A stretch of DNA of 64,000 bases from Lyophyllum atratum (GCA_014905825.1 JACGCN010000003.1:1-64000); one strand, 5' to 3'; numbered from the stretch's first letter, positions 10,942 through 23,085 are shown. The notes: a model not told the origin generated them from the letters alone. Numbers and translations are program-made.

Positions 10942-11342
10942 TTCGTGGTGGATTATGTAAAGGGGCGACGTAACTCCAAACACCGGATAAAAAGCCATGG
11001 ACAAATGGCTGACATGAAGCACGAAGCATCCGCTCTCATAGAACTTTTGTTATCGTGCGTACTTTAAGCAGAGGATCCGCCTTCATAAGACTTCTCGTAC
11101 CGCAAAAAGGTCGGGGCGTGCGAGGAAGAGGATGTGAAACAACTAATGCAAGACATAACCATTTTTGGTATATGATCAGGGGGTGGTGGTGGTAGTGATG
11201 CAGATACGTGTTTATAGCGCTATATGAATAGGAGGGGGGGGGGGGTCAAAACGAGCGCAAGTCCACTAAACTAAAGTCCAAAACACGGCGGTCCAAGATG
11301 TATCGTGCGGCAAGATATACGATAGGGAGGCGACAGCAAGGC

Positions 11343-11471
11343 GAGGCCCCGTGCACGGTACGTAAGGCAACTGAGCACCGCCGTAGGGCCTTTGGCAAGG
11401 CCCCGTGCACGGTTGATAATAGAAAGCTCCAAACGCCACCCTAGGACCGGAGGCACGGTCCCGCGCACGGC
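11343..11471. repeat. GGCCCCGTGCACGG direct repeats
   Basis: AGGCCCCGTGCACGGT occurs at 11343 and 11396, with a diverged third copy near 11454. A run of 13 or so G lies just upstream at about 11235. I see no gene between 10942 and 11766. Confidence 0.5.
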
Positions 11472-11766
11472 TTTTCAGAGCAAGAAGGGTACTCACTGGT
11501 CAGGATTGAACTTGGGGTCGTGGGTGGGAGGGAGTTTCGAGCCATTTGTCCATGGCTTTTATGACCAGAGGGAACGTTCCAGACGAGTCTGTCTATGGCG
11601 TCACTGAAACGAGACGAAGTCTATGAGTTATAACAGATATGGAAACGGTCAATACAGACGTGCATGAGTGATGACGCTTGGAATAGCACAAGTGTCTGAG
11701 ATGACGCTTGAAATAACCCATAGTGTCTGAGATAACGCTTGGAATAGACCCTAACCCCAATCCCTG

Positions 11767-12763
11767 CTCGTCGTGGACGAGTACAGGCCAATTCCTTGTA
11801 GGTAGTCAGCTATATATCATTGAGAGAAGATTAGTTTATACACTGTATTCGTCGCGGACGAGCATTTGAGCATTGAGACGGATGCATCCTTAGTACTTGG
11901 TCAATAATATAATCGACAAATGTTAAAGAAATGCCGAGTTCACGCACTTATTCGTCGCGGACGAGCACTGAAATGCATCTGGGGAGTGGTTCTGCATTCG
12001 TCATCGACTCCACGAATTTGCTATAGCGAAGTGCGTAGACTCTTTCTCGTCGACGAGCAGAGATGCATCTGGAGTACGCAGTCAACGTTATAACCGAGAA
12101 AAGTTGACTTCACGCACTGTACCTCGTCGCCGGCGAGCAGCGAGAACCCATCTTGACTTGTGGGGCATCCATCCTGAGCACGTTCCTGGGAGGTTTCAGA
12201 GACTGCTCGAGGGCGCAAGTCTATACATTACTCGTCGTGGACGACGTCGAATCTGTAGTATGGAGTCAATAACATAATGGAGGGTTCGTAAGTTCACGCA
12301 CTCTTCGTCGCAGACGAGCGCTGAGGTGAGTGTAGGAAGCGGTTCCACGTTCGTCGTCGACGAGCCATAACCCAGTCGATAAAAGCTAACAGAGTGCACG
12401 CTTCGTCGTGGACGAGCAGCGAGATGCGGTGTAGCCAACCCAAGCATCCTGAGCAGGGAGGTTACGTGTTCGTCCTTGACTTGGAAGCGACGACGGAAGT
12501 ACACATATCACTCGTCGTGGACGAGCGCAGAGGCCTCTCTGGTACATAATCAGTAACATCCATGATGAATCCGAAGTTCACGCACTTTATTCGTCGTGGA
12601 CGAGCATTGCGGAAGTCGCGCTGCGCACTTGGGGCTTGGGTCTGTGTTCGTCGTGGACGTCGCGCGCTGTTGTAAGTAGTTGGCATGGACCAGCACTGTC
12701 AGGAGAAACATTGTGTTTACGAACCAAGTGCTGGCGCAGATGTTGACATTGTTCGTCGACGAG
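11767..12763. repeat. Cluster of about 14 palindromic TCGTCG..GACGA boxes
   Basis: Boxes of the form CTCGTCG(tg/cg)GACGAG or the perfect palindrome CTCGTCGACGAG occur near 11767, 11849, 11951, 11998, 12046, 12123, 12231, 12304, 12349, 12402, 12511, 12590, 12648 and 12752. Many follow CACGCACT (11939, 12109, 12293, 12577), giving a higher-order period of about 170-185 bp, sometimes doubled. Between boxes the sequence is diverged but keeps short common words such as GATGCATC and GTCAATAA. Each box can form a small hairpin. No protein is coded here. The stretch 12764-13048 holds nothing I recognise. Confidence 0.75.
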
Positions 12764-13048
12764 TCGAGAACGTTTCACATTCGCCTGTAATGCGCTTTCT
12801 CTGTTGTTTAAGGTCAGAGTTGATTAATCGTTAGCCTGTACTCATTGGTGTACTATCAAGGTCTGGAGAGGGATGCTTTTTTTTATGCGCGTGTCTACAA
12901 CAAATATGGCGCTGATTCAAAAAAACTAAGTGGAGTGTGATTACAAGCAGTCCGAATGTGTATGTCATGTATATGGGTACGAAGGAGGGGGAGGGACCGA
13001 CAACTGCAAGAAGTTCAAAGAATGGCCAGCGAGGTATACGTCAAAGGT

Positions 13049-15994
13049 CTATGTGCTCCAATACGATGCATCACCTTGAAGTAACTGGTCAAACACACCG
13101 TGGATTCGCTCGTCCATCACCTTGACAATCTTCGGATGAATCGATTTCAGATGATTCCGCCAATCCGCGCTTTTCTTGGGCCCGTTTCCCTTCCGGATAT
13201 CAGTGAGGCGCGCCTGGTACCAGGCTTCGTTGTCCGGCGTCCAGTAGCCACGATGGTGACCGGAACTTTTCCAGATATGCGAGGTGGGGAACCAGGAAAC
13301 TTTTACGGTCTGCTCAGCCCTGTCTGAAAATGAGTTAGAAAATTGTCCATGTCGCAAGGAGAGTGAAACTTACTGGTCCAGACTCTATACATGCCGCATA
13401 TCGCCTCAGCCATGTCAACGGAAAGATCGTCGTCGTCGACGAGGTCGTAGCCACCGAGTTCGCCAACCACTTTCCCGGTGGACGATGCGGTCGACGTCGG
13501 GCCCGTGGTGACGATGCGATACCCACTGTCCTGACCCCCAATGTGGTCAAGAGCAATTCTCCATACTATGCCTCCTGCCATCAAAGCCGCCCTAAGAACT
13601 GCGCCTGTGAGCACTTGGCCCCGTATCTGGAGGTATGACGCCAAATCGGAGGGCGTGAATCGGTGCTCAGCCTGACGGTAACCGAGGGTGATGGGCGGGC
13701 GCGGTCTGTAGGTGGTGGGACGTCGCTTCTCAACTGGTTTCCCCGTAGCGAATTCGATGCCGTTTTTGATGAGATGACGAGCCATTTCGGCCATGGAGTT
13801 GAACCGCTGCCGAAAGACTTCAACTACTGCACGGGGGTCGGCGATGACGAGGAGGTACCATTGCTTCACCAAGGGTTTCTCTTGGGTGCCGACGATGTGA
13901 CGGTCAGAGCCGAGACGAAGATAGGCAAAATATGGGTTGCTGACCACCACTTCACGGAGCGTCGGCGAGAGGTCCCACAGCGTTCGAGAGAACTCGCCCG
14001 GAACGGAGGGTTGGGAAAGGAAGTCACAGAGGGCGACGAGACACGCATCCTGGCCCGATGTGCGAGCTGTCGCCATCACGCCCAACCTCTTGAGGGAGGG
14101 TACTACCTGCGACGGAGAGCCTTGAACACGAAGCGCTGAGGCCGTGTGCTGGTCGAGGGTAGCTGGCAAGATGAACCTGTATCGAAGGTACAGGTGCTCC
14201 CGAATGCCGCGCGCAGGGCTTAAGTTGACGGATTCGATGAGGAAGGAAGGGATGTTACCCGGCGCAGGGCCTAAGTCGACGGATTGGACGATGGGAGAGG
14301 TGTTACGTTTACGGGGCTCCGCCTGCTTTCCCTTTTCGTTTCTCTTCCTCTTCCTCTTCCTGCTGCTGTCGCCCTCCTCACTGCTCTCGCCGTAATCGCT
14401 CTCCCCATGGTCATACTGTTCGTACGTGATCCTACCCACGTCCTCGTCGTCGTGGTTCGTGACCGGGTCAGGGACGTGCTGCTCCTCGGTGACGAAGAAA
14501 CCTGTAGGTTTGTACAGGTCCCACTCGTCGTAATCCCACGAGTAGTGGCGTTCTTGGGGTCGGCAGTCGCACCAGACACTCTCCCATTCTGCCTCAGGAA
14601 CCACGCGCCGTGAGAATGTCTTCCTGCCTTCCTGCACCCAGATGTACAAGGTCTGTCCCATTGTCGGTTTCCGGACCTGGTCTTGGATGTTCTCTTGGTT
14701 GGCCGCGTATTCCCCTTTGATTCGCAGCTCACTCCTATGCTTGTTCTCCTGGGCCCGAGTCGCATCCCTCTCCTTGTCAAGGCGGTCGAAGTGTTCCCGC
14801 GGCGTACTGCCGTTCGTCACAGCTGACGGCGCATCCTGCCAGTCATCCTCTTCGTCAACCTGCTGCGGCGGCGATTCTGGAGAATCCTGCAAGGCGTGCA
14901 AGGCATTCAATGCGCTGGGGTACTCGGGCGACGCAGTGTATTCTCGGTACTCCCTATCCTCCATTGTGGGAGGAGAAGGAGCGCGAGGTTGCCCAAGTTC
15001 ATTGTCCACGTCGACGCTCCGTACTACAGATCGCGGATTCTGACGAGACTGTCCCTGGGCGTATTCTTCCCGGGCCCTTTTCGCTTGGTCGATCGTTGGA
15101 CAGTATTTTAACATGGAGGAGTTGTCGTGTAATAATTGGGGGGCTGCTTCACCCCAATGAATATATAGAGGGGCGTTGGCGGTCAAGAACGCATCGAAGC
15201 AATCCATACCCAGGTACCTATACTCTGCGTATGCACCTGGGCGAAAGCCGGGGGAGAAGATAGCGATGAAGGAGTTGCTGACCTCGTCGAGGAATGTGGG
15301 GGTGATGTGGAGATCGGATTGGCCGTAGGTGATCCAGTGAGGTGTCGCTCCTTCCTGGTGTGGATTCCTTGCGAGATCTAGGGCGATGGCGAAGGAGACG
15401 AAGGAGGACAGTATGACGAACGCCTTGCTCGTCTGGATGGCGGCTTGGACCACTTCGGCTTCGTGCGCGTGAATGCCCTCATACTGGCATGACTGGGGCA
15501 CGGTCTTGCACTGTAAATAGGTGCATCTGGTACTTCGTCTTGTTGTTGAGCGCCAGAAGACCCTGCGCCAGACGAAGTAGATTGTATTCCAGTCCTTGCC
15601 AATGTTGGATGACGTCGGGGGGTAGGTGATACCCCGGGCCCTTCGCGAACCTATTGACCCTGACGTTCCCGGGAACGACGTTCAAGGTGCTGAACGTTCC
15701 CGTCCATATCCACTGTGCTGGCCAGAACGCGAGGTATGGCGACGTGGAGTCAAGCCAACGCGTCTTGTGAGGGCGACGAAAAAAGTTGTACAGTGACCTC
15801 GCGTTACGATCGTCTTCTGCTGTAGTGACGGGTCTGCGAAAATGAATGGCATTGGGCGAGCTCCATAGGCCGTCGTATTTGGGTTGCCAGAAGAAGGTGA
15901 GGACGGGTATTGGAGTGAGAGGGTTGGCGGGTATTTGGGTGGCTGCTTGGGCCGCTACAATCCTATGCTGCTCGTCGGCGTAGCTAAAGACCAT
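13049..15994 (-). CDS. Large unknown protein, one apparent frameshift
   Basis: Unknown family. An N-terminal open part (15994 down to about 15490) and a long part (about 15500 to 13374) are joined by a one-base shift at the CCCC run near 15491-15494. Dropping one C would keep the frame (Val-Gln-Asp-Arg-Ala, then Ser-Cys-Gln-Tyr-Glu-Gly). A GT-AG intron of 50 bp (13324..13373) links to the last exon, 13049..13323, ending in Tyr-Trp-Ser-Thr. The protein has about 995 residues: an N-terminal globular part, a helical Ala-rich segment (Thr-Ser-Lys-Ala-Phe-Val-Ile-Leu-Ser-Ser), a charged disordered middle with a Lys/Arg-rich nuclear-signal-like patch (about 14355), and a C-terminal globular part. 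It shares a weak pattern (Pro-Leu-Tyr-Ile-His-Trp) with ORF2 of the retrotransposon. No better splice solution was found for the shift; it may be an assembly error or real decay. Upstream exons cannot be excluded. Confidence 0.6.
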
Positions 15995-16030
15995 GTTAAC
16001 GACGTAAGGCGGATGAATTGTCGACTTGGT

Positions 16031-16900
16031 TTAAGGTGGAGAGCGCTGTAATAGGGAGTAGAAAGTCAGTACTCGTCGTATAGCAGGGACTATAACGTTA
16101 TGCTCACCAGGAACGTAGAGTACCAAGTCGTCGTCGACGAAGGGTACGTGATAATACCGGGAGGGGCGGGCTAAGGCGCAGAATCTAGCATGAGATCGGG
16201 ACGAACGTTTGTGAGAGCGGCAGGTGTACTGACAGAAGTAATCTAGCGTATTATGTGATGTCTCGTCCGCGTAGAGGTGAGCGGCGTAGGGGAAGCTGAA
16301 GGAACGTTGTATGTCAGAGGGCAAGTACGGTTGGGGTGCGCGACGGGCACTCACCAGGGGGAAAAAGAGCGTGTTACGTGGGACGAGAAACGTCGAGGAC
16401 GAGGAGAGCGTATGGGCGAGTCCTGGAGCGCAGTATCGTGTGTTAGCTGATAGAATACAGTTTTATATGCAGTAGGTTGACATACCGAAGACTCAGGGCT
16501 TGAATAGACGGATTCCGGTGGGCCTAGCCTTTCCAAGAGGTACCACACGTTAAAGGCGACGGCTACTCGGTAACTACCAGTAAGAGCAGAGAGCGCGCAA
16601 GATGTTGCCTACGACGAGCAGTTCCTAGGGTTTGTCTTGAGGTTTACTTGAGGGTGCCCTGAATTCGGGAGGAAACAACCTCGAGGTCTCCACTAGGGCT
16701 TAGCGGAGAGCTCTTGGTTGTCGACGACGCGGTGCCTTGAATTCGGGAGAACGCAACCTCGAGGTCTCTACTATGGCTTAGCAGAGAGCTCTTGGTCGTC
16801 CGAGACGAGGTCCAGGGGGAGTTACAGGGAGCGAGGGCCTTGGATGGTGGTGGTGGTAACAGGACTTAGGGTTTTTTGCTTGTGTTTGGCTGAGCTGTTC
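16031..16900. repeat. Segmental duplication, copy 2
   Basis: This is the counterpart of 7313-8188. It includes a minus-strand open piece at 16031-16354 ending with a GTGAGC donor-like site, the shared GTCCGCGTAGAGGTGAGC block (from 16264), and two TTAGC(G/A)GAGAGCTCTTGG units (about 16697 and 16778). It lies directly upstream of the gene at 13049-15994, so it may contain that gene's promoter or lost 5' exons. The interval 16901-17184 shows no feature. Confidence 0.65.
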
Positions 16901-17184
16901 GGCAACTTACGTCATGCAACCAGGTCCGGAACTCGTTCCGTTCCGACGTCGACTCGGAACGGAATCAACTTGGGTCTTCTCTTGTAACTTAGTGGGGGAC
17001 ACGCGTATACAGATAGAAATCAATATATTTGTTGGCTTTCAAGTCACGATGGTCGACATGTACAACGAAATATATGACTAACTAAAGGTAGGGCATAACG
17101 GCGCACGGCACGGAGGTACAGTAAATGTACGTATGGGACGTACGGGATTGAAGACATTTACTGTAAGTTGGGCGAGTGATATGC

Positions 17185-18119
17185 TTACTTTGTCTTGGTC
17201 CACCTGGCGCCTTGGCGGGATTTAGCCTTCAGAGCAGTTTTGGGAGGGGCAGCAACTTCTGACAACGAGCCCGGTTGTCGACTGGGTAACGTGGGCCTGG
17301 GAGGAGGACGGGCAAAGGGATTTGTCCCGGGGGCGCGGCGGGGTCCATGGAATTGTCCCTGGGTACCAGGGACGGTGGATAGACCTGCTTCTCCTGACGT
17401 GCGAGGGGCGGGAGGGGCGGTGGATGGACCTGCTTGTGCTAGCTTTAAGTCAGGGGATGATCAATATACCAAACTTGTTCGAGATAGCGTACCTTGTTCA
17501 ACTCCACGCGGATTTCTGCTCCATGGGTTGTCCCTCTTCAGTGTATCCTTCTTTGGAGCAAGGAACTGGCGTGCCTGTGCTTGCTGGGAAGCTGGCAGAG
17601 TCGCCGTCGTGGACGAGGAGTCCTGGTGGATCGGAGCTTGCTGGGACTCTGGCAGAGTCCTCCTCTGCGATGAGGACTCATCATTGGCCATCTCAGGGGA
17701 GTCGTCGAAGGCCGTCTCAGGGGAGTTGTTGAAAGCCATCTCAGGCGAGTCATCGAAGTCCATCTCCACGGCGGGAGGACTTGCGGCAGCTACTTCTGCA
17801 TACATGAGAGCGATGTACAATGATTTCACTGGACAGAACTTACCGACTGAGGACGAAACCCCCGTCGTCTCCTCCGAGGTCTCGGTGGGCTTATGGGCCG
17901 AGTGCTCCCCTTCAGGGAACAGAATCACAGCCGTTTCAGCCCCGACGGAACCTTTTCTCGCTCGCTTTGCAGGCGGGCTGTGTGTGATTGAGCTTTCAGG
18001 GGAGCTGAAGTACGCAACGAGGGAGGCGACGGGCTTAGGCCCTGTACCTGTAACCTATCATCAGCGAGGCAGAAATGATGTAGAAATGCGACATGCCTGG
18101 CATCAGAGATAGGTTGTAT

Positions 18120-18159
<40 letters not shown>

Positions 18160-21100
18160 TCGAGCATGGGTTTTTTGCCGCGACGTTTGGGTTGTGCGGT
18201 TGCCGCGTCCTTAATCGAGTTGTTCTCTATTTCAACAATGTTCAGCCCTTGAGCCGTATACATGCCGTGATGAACTTACCAGATTCTGAGTCCTGGATAT
18301 CACCCAGGAGCCCATCCATGTCGGAAGACATCATAGACGTCTCATCGGATACCGCGATCGATGCATCACCCTCCGATACTGCCATGGATGTATCACCTTC
18401 CGATGGGGCCGCAGAGGTATCGACATCGATGGAAGGGGTGTCCTCGTCGACGATGATTGGCTCCTTGACTTTCTTGACCTTCTTCGACTTCTTTCGCGCG
18501 GCTGGAGCCCTATCGTCGTCAGAGTTATCGATATCAATGACATCCTTGTCGACGACGATTGGCTCCTTGACTTTCTTGACCTTCTTCGACTTCTTTCGCG
18601 CAGCTGGAGCCCTATCATCGTCAGAGTTACCGATATCAATGACATCCTTGTCGACGACGATTGGCTCCTCGACTTTCTTGACCTTCTTCGACTTCTTTCG
18701 CGCAGCTGGAGCCGGGGTAGTGGGGTCGTTTTGGTCGGCATCCTCGGGCATGTCGGGAATGGACCCTTCGAGGAGACCTTTGAACTCTGACTCGCGCCGT
18801 GTCAGCCCCAGAAAGTTAGAAGTGAGGTAGGCACATACCGTCGCGCAACTCCTTATTCACAAACGCGTCGAACATGTCGCGCTTCCCTCGCGCGACATCG
18901 TTCATCAACAAGTCCGCCGAATCACTTGCCAGTAGGTGAATAACCTTCACTGTTTTCTTCTGCGGTTGACGATGGGCCCGGCCCCTGGTCTGACGTTCGT
19001 CCTGAGCGGACCACGGTTGGTCCTGTGATTTTGGTGAGGTGAGAATCACCGCTGTAGAGGAGTAACTCACGAAGAATATGAGAACGTCTGCGATAGCCAA
19101 GTTAAGACCCGCAGAGCCAACGCTCGAAAAGATCAGTACCCGAGCAGGGTGCTTGTCGTCGTAGAGGTTTCTGACGTGCTTATTCCGGTTCTCGATGGAC
19201 GTCTTGCCGTTCAGGGCGAGACTCTCGATGCCGTGGAGTCGTAGAACCTAAGCCGCCTATGTCAATGAAAGCCCCGCCATGAGTAGAAGGACGACTTACA
19301 TTTTGTAGTAGTGGAGCCATAGAGGAAAACTCGGCGTAGATTATGATACGCCGCTTTTGCTGGACCCTGTCGGGGGGGATGTCGGGGATATCGGGAAAAA
19401 CAGGGTGCCCATCCACGAACTCAACGTCCCCGACGCTATCATCCCTTAGATAGTGTTTACAGACCTGCGCGGTGACCTCCATCTTGGTACTCTTTACTGG
19501 GAGCCACTCTGCGAGCGACCTGAACGACGGAAAGGGCGCCGCGGGATCTTCTTTGGAAAACCCAACCGCCGTCCTGTACTCCAGATAAAACCTCTAGAAA
19601 GTGATGGCGTCAGAAGTCGTGAAAGAGTCTTTGACTGGAATCGACTTACTCTCGTCGCCAATCCGGACGCATTGCTGGTTTCCACTCTACGAGATAGTTA
19701 GTACACGGACTGAAGTAGATGACATGCGCCTTACGATGCTTTTGCCGCCTCGGCTCGGGCTTGAATGACCTCTCTCTCTCTCTGCGTGAGCTCCAGGACA
19801 CCCAATATTTCATCATAGGGTGGGAGCGGCAAGAGAGGGTTCCCTTGACTGTCGAGGCTGCTTGTCGTCCTCCGCAGGAAGTGATCGCCGAGGCGGGCTT
19901 GGAGGCGCTTCACCGCGAGAAGTTGTACTACGAGGAGAGATTGCCCATCGTCATCCAAAGCCTTCGCCTTACGAACCGCCGCAGCGTCATCTTTTTCGTC
20001 CTGGAAGGCCTCCTCTGTGTAAAAGTGTGGGAGACCCACGAGGCGACCCATAGCGGAGAGGTCCTAGGAGGTGGGGTGACAATGAGCGGCGGTGATCGAT
20101 CGCGGCAGAAACGGCTTACTTTGAAGGACGTGTGGAGGGGCGTGGCTGTCATGATAAGCCGTATCTTTGCCTGCTGCAGCAGCCGCAAGATGGCACTATG
20201 CTTCCTCCCAGCATTGCGCATGTGGTGGGCCTCGTCGACGACGACGATCAAGAACTCCTGACCGAACAGAGTGTCTACAAACGTCTGCGAAGGCCTAGCC
20301 TTTGGCATATCCCAAGGACGAGCGCCCTTCTTCTTCTTTGACGCCATGTGGCAGTCGTTCATCTCCTTGAACAAAACCTGAGTCTGGTCAGCAACATAAC
20401 CCACCTATGTAACGAACATAACGTACCGAATGGCTAGCAACGATGATGATAGAACGAGCCTCGTGAGCCGACTTCTGCACCGGACCCTCAAGGCCCCAGA
20501 ATTGGGCGGCGTCGGTTTGACTGTCGTAGACGAGGATCTCGACCTTCTTCCGTTGGAAGAACACCTTTAGCTCGCTTACCCATTGAGGGACGAGCGTTCC
20601 GGGGCAAAGGATCAGGTGTGGCGCCGAAGGAATGTTCCTTTTACCGCCAAGGTACATCCGTTGCTCTGAGGGCAAGGTATTAGCAACCACACCTAAGCGT
20701 CTGCATCGAGACTCACCAAGTACTCTCGGAAGCTTTTTCTTGTGCTTTTTCAGCCAGGCAACCTGCATGAGGAAGGCCATGAACGCGATCGCCTGGGCAG
20801 ATTTCCCAAGGCCGACCTTGTCACCGACGAGTACCCCGAGGACGCGGTCTGGATTCTTGGACTCCGTGAACAGGCTTCTCACAATAGAGTGAGTGCCTGC
20901 GAGTTGATGCCAGTGGAGGCGCAGCGGCTCGATGTTGGCGGGCTTGGGTTCGCTCTCGAAAGGCGTGGGGTCGTCCCAAGGCGTTGTGCCAAAACGGTCA
21001 CGGAGGGAGTTGAAAGTGGGCGGGATGCCGGTCCTCCAGCCGAGCGACCCAGCCAGCTTCCCAAAAGTCATGGTCGCCTCTACATCCATTCCGAAGTCTC

Positions 21101-22173
21101 CACCAGCATCGTTGAGTTTTTGCCTATCAGTGGGAGCTTTCGCTATAACGGGTTCCTCGTCCGGGTCCTCCACATCGCCGTCGAAGTACTCATGGTACAT
21201 GTGTACCAGATCGGTGACGTCCTCCTCGGTGGCAAGGTTCTTCAAGTCGATGGCCGAGACTTTACACGTGCCTGCCACCATTTATGAGTCAAGGAAGAAA
21301 GAACGGGGAGCAGCGCGCTCACCTTTGGATTTTGTTCGCTTCCCCAGCTTCGCTCCTAGCCCCTCCATGATCTCCTCAAGATCGGCGAGCATAGACTCGG
21401 CTGCTTCGACGTTCCTCGCGGTGTTGAAGAGGGTAGAGCATTCTTTCCACTTGGCGACGGCGTGGATTGTGCGCGAAACCTTCGCCTTCGTGAGCTTGCC
21501 GTTCTCAAGATCTGAAATGTATTTAGAGATGATCACAGAAAACAATGAAGTACTCACCTGCAAATGCGGCTTTGGCGGTGGCCTCTATCTCATTTCGGCG
21601 GTTCTTCATCGTGCTGACTTGAAGACGGAGGGTATTCCAAGTCCGCTGTACGATGATCCGCACGGCAGCTCGGAGGGATGATGAAAGGACTGAAGATCCT
21701 GAGGGAAAGGCTTCCTCGCCGAAGAGCCTCATCCCGACGTCATCGACTACGGCGGGAATGTAGTTGTCAGCGCTCGGCCAATTGTCGAGGTCATCGTCGC
21801 GAGCGATGATATCGACGGGATGTAACTCGATCTCCTTCAGCACTTTGATGATGAGGGTATGGATACCCCAGGAGTCCCAGCGACGATTGACCCAGGCGTT
21901 CCAGAACTCGCGTCCTGGATACTTTGAAGAACCTTTGGAGTTGACCGCGAAGGCGATCTTTTTATCCTCGGAAGGGAGGAGGCTGTACGCCTTGAAGTAG
22001 GACTGCACGTTGATGGCGTTCTGACGAGACCAGCCGCGAGGAAGAAGTTTGTCGTCGTCGGGGAAGAGGCCGTGAGCGACACCAGTGTGCTCTTGCCAGG
22101 TGGGCCAACTCCACGGCGCGTAGCTTAGCATGTAGAGCTTCACAAGTGCACTGGCACCCGTATGGCTGGGCAT
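17185..22173 (-). CDS. SNF2-family DNA helicase-like ATPase, 15 exons
   Basis: Putative nuclear ATP-driven DNA translocase or chromatin remodeler. Exons (minus): 21558..22173, 21323..21511, 20717..21271, 20427..20665, 20120..20377, 19735..20063, 19650..19686, 19300..19593, 19071..19247, 18839..19022, 18280..18777, 18093..18226, 17844..18054, 17493..17795 and 17185..17438; 4278 nt, 1425 residues, all phases agree. The 38-bp intron 18055..18092 is the least sure. Visible motifs: Walker A Gly-Asp-Lys-Val-Gly-Leu-Gly-Lys-Ser (about residue 418), Asp-Glu-Ala-His (about 581), Thr-Ala-Thr-Pro-Leu (about 611), Ser-Ser-Val-Gly-Ser-Ala-Gly-Leu-Asn-Leu (motif V, about 880), and Gln-x2-Gly-Arg-Ala-His-Arg (motif VI, about 910). 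The usual Asp-Glu-Met before Gly-Leu-Gly-Lys is Asp-Lys-Val. After residue ~960 the protein is disordered, with three 34-residue Lys-rich/acidic repeats and a poly-Asp-Glu tract. Confidence 0.85.
18353..18712. repeat. 102-bp coding repeat in the SNF2 gene tail
   Basis: GATTGGCTCC recurs at 18455, 18557 and 18659, an exact 102-bp step. Each unit encodes Ala-Ala-Arg-Lys-Lys-Ser-Lys-Lys-Val-Lys-Lys-Val followed by an acidic Asp-Ser-Asp stretch. Copies are nearly identical, so expansion is recent. Confidence 0.8.
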
Positions 22174-22629
22174 AGCGAGGAAGGCGGGGGATAGAGAGCT
22201 CGCAGAAGTATCTTGAGCGCAAAGTGGGAGGCTATATAGAACTGAACTTGGTGGGAATGAAGAGCGTCGCCAATAGGTATATGATTCAGTCGTGAGAAGG
22301 CGTGTAGGCCAAAATACAAAGGTCGACTGTTCTAAGGAGCTACGCGAAGGTATCGTAATGGGAGGTAATGGCAGGTACGTATGTGGCTGCACGCTGCTGT
22401 CAGGAAGGATTAGTCAAAGGATCTCGAGTAAAATTGTGAAACACCCACCAAGATCGTCCAAGACGTGGTCCGATGTGGTCCAGAACAGTGGTTGGTTAGA
22501 TACGCGTTCAATCGATCGGCGTTGACGGCGCGAAAGTTCCGTGGGTTGGTGAGGTGATGGGGCCCGAAAAAGGAGAAGCGATCGTTGTGTTGTGCTGGGA
22601 CTGGGTGGAGGCGAGGCCAGGCGGGGGTT

Positions 22630-22947
22630 CCTGTGTCGTCTGCGGTTGACCATGGGCCCGGCCCCCGATCTGACGTTGTTCCAGAGCGGACCACGGTTGG
22701 TCCTGTGATTTTGGTGAGATGAGAATCACCGTTGTAGAGAAGTAACTCACGATGAATATGAGAACGTCTGAAAAAGTCAAGTCAAGACCCGCTGAGCCGA
22801 CGCTTGAGACGATCGGCATCGGAGCAGGGTGCTTGTCTTCCATCGGAGCAGGGTGCTTGTCTTCCTAGAGGTCCCTCGGGTTCTTATCCCGTTTTTGCCG
22901 TTCACGTTCGGGACGAGACTCTAGATGCCGTGGAGATGTAGAACCTA
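22630..22947 (-). pseudogene. Broken partial copy of the SNF2 gene (motif V-VI exons)
   Basis: The segment matches about 18960-19250 of the intact gene, including the intron GTGAGTTACT..AAAATCACAG. It therefore arose by DNA duplication and not by reverse transcription. The motif V exon is open, but motif VI reads Gly-Arg-Ala-His-Gly in place of Gly-Arg-Ala-His-Arg, losing the arginine finger. A 24-bp direct duplication (22817-22840 and 22841-22864) disrupts the upstream part. Coding similarity ends on both sides. Confidence 0.75.
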
Positions 22948-23085
22948 AAATAGCTGCAGCATGATACCTATGCGATAGAGGAGCGGATTACTATTAGTTG
23001 CTTAGTAACAAAAAAGGGGTACGGCCACAGGACGATAGGAAGAACTTACCGGGCTGAAGGAATAGCAGGGGTGTGCCTGCCCGCT

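Noticed and set aside
12046..12418. Small self-cleaving ribozyme in the palindromic boxes
   Set aside because: No hammerhead core (CUGANGA and GAAA) or other known ribozyme pattern accompanies the hairpins.
11767..12763. Regular short repeats resembling a CRISPR array
   Set aside because: Spacers vary from about 45 to 110 bp, boxes are palindromic and variable, no cas genes are near, and the genome is fungal.
17195..18112. 305-codon forward open frame
   Set aside because: It is antisense to the last exons of the SNF2 gene, which read in phase to a natural stop at 17185.
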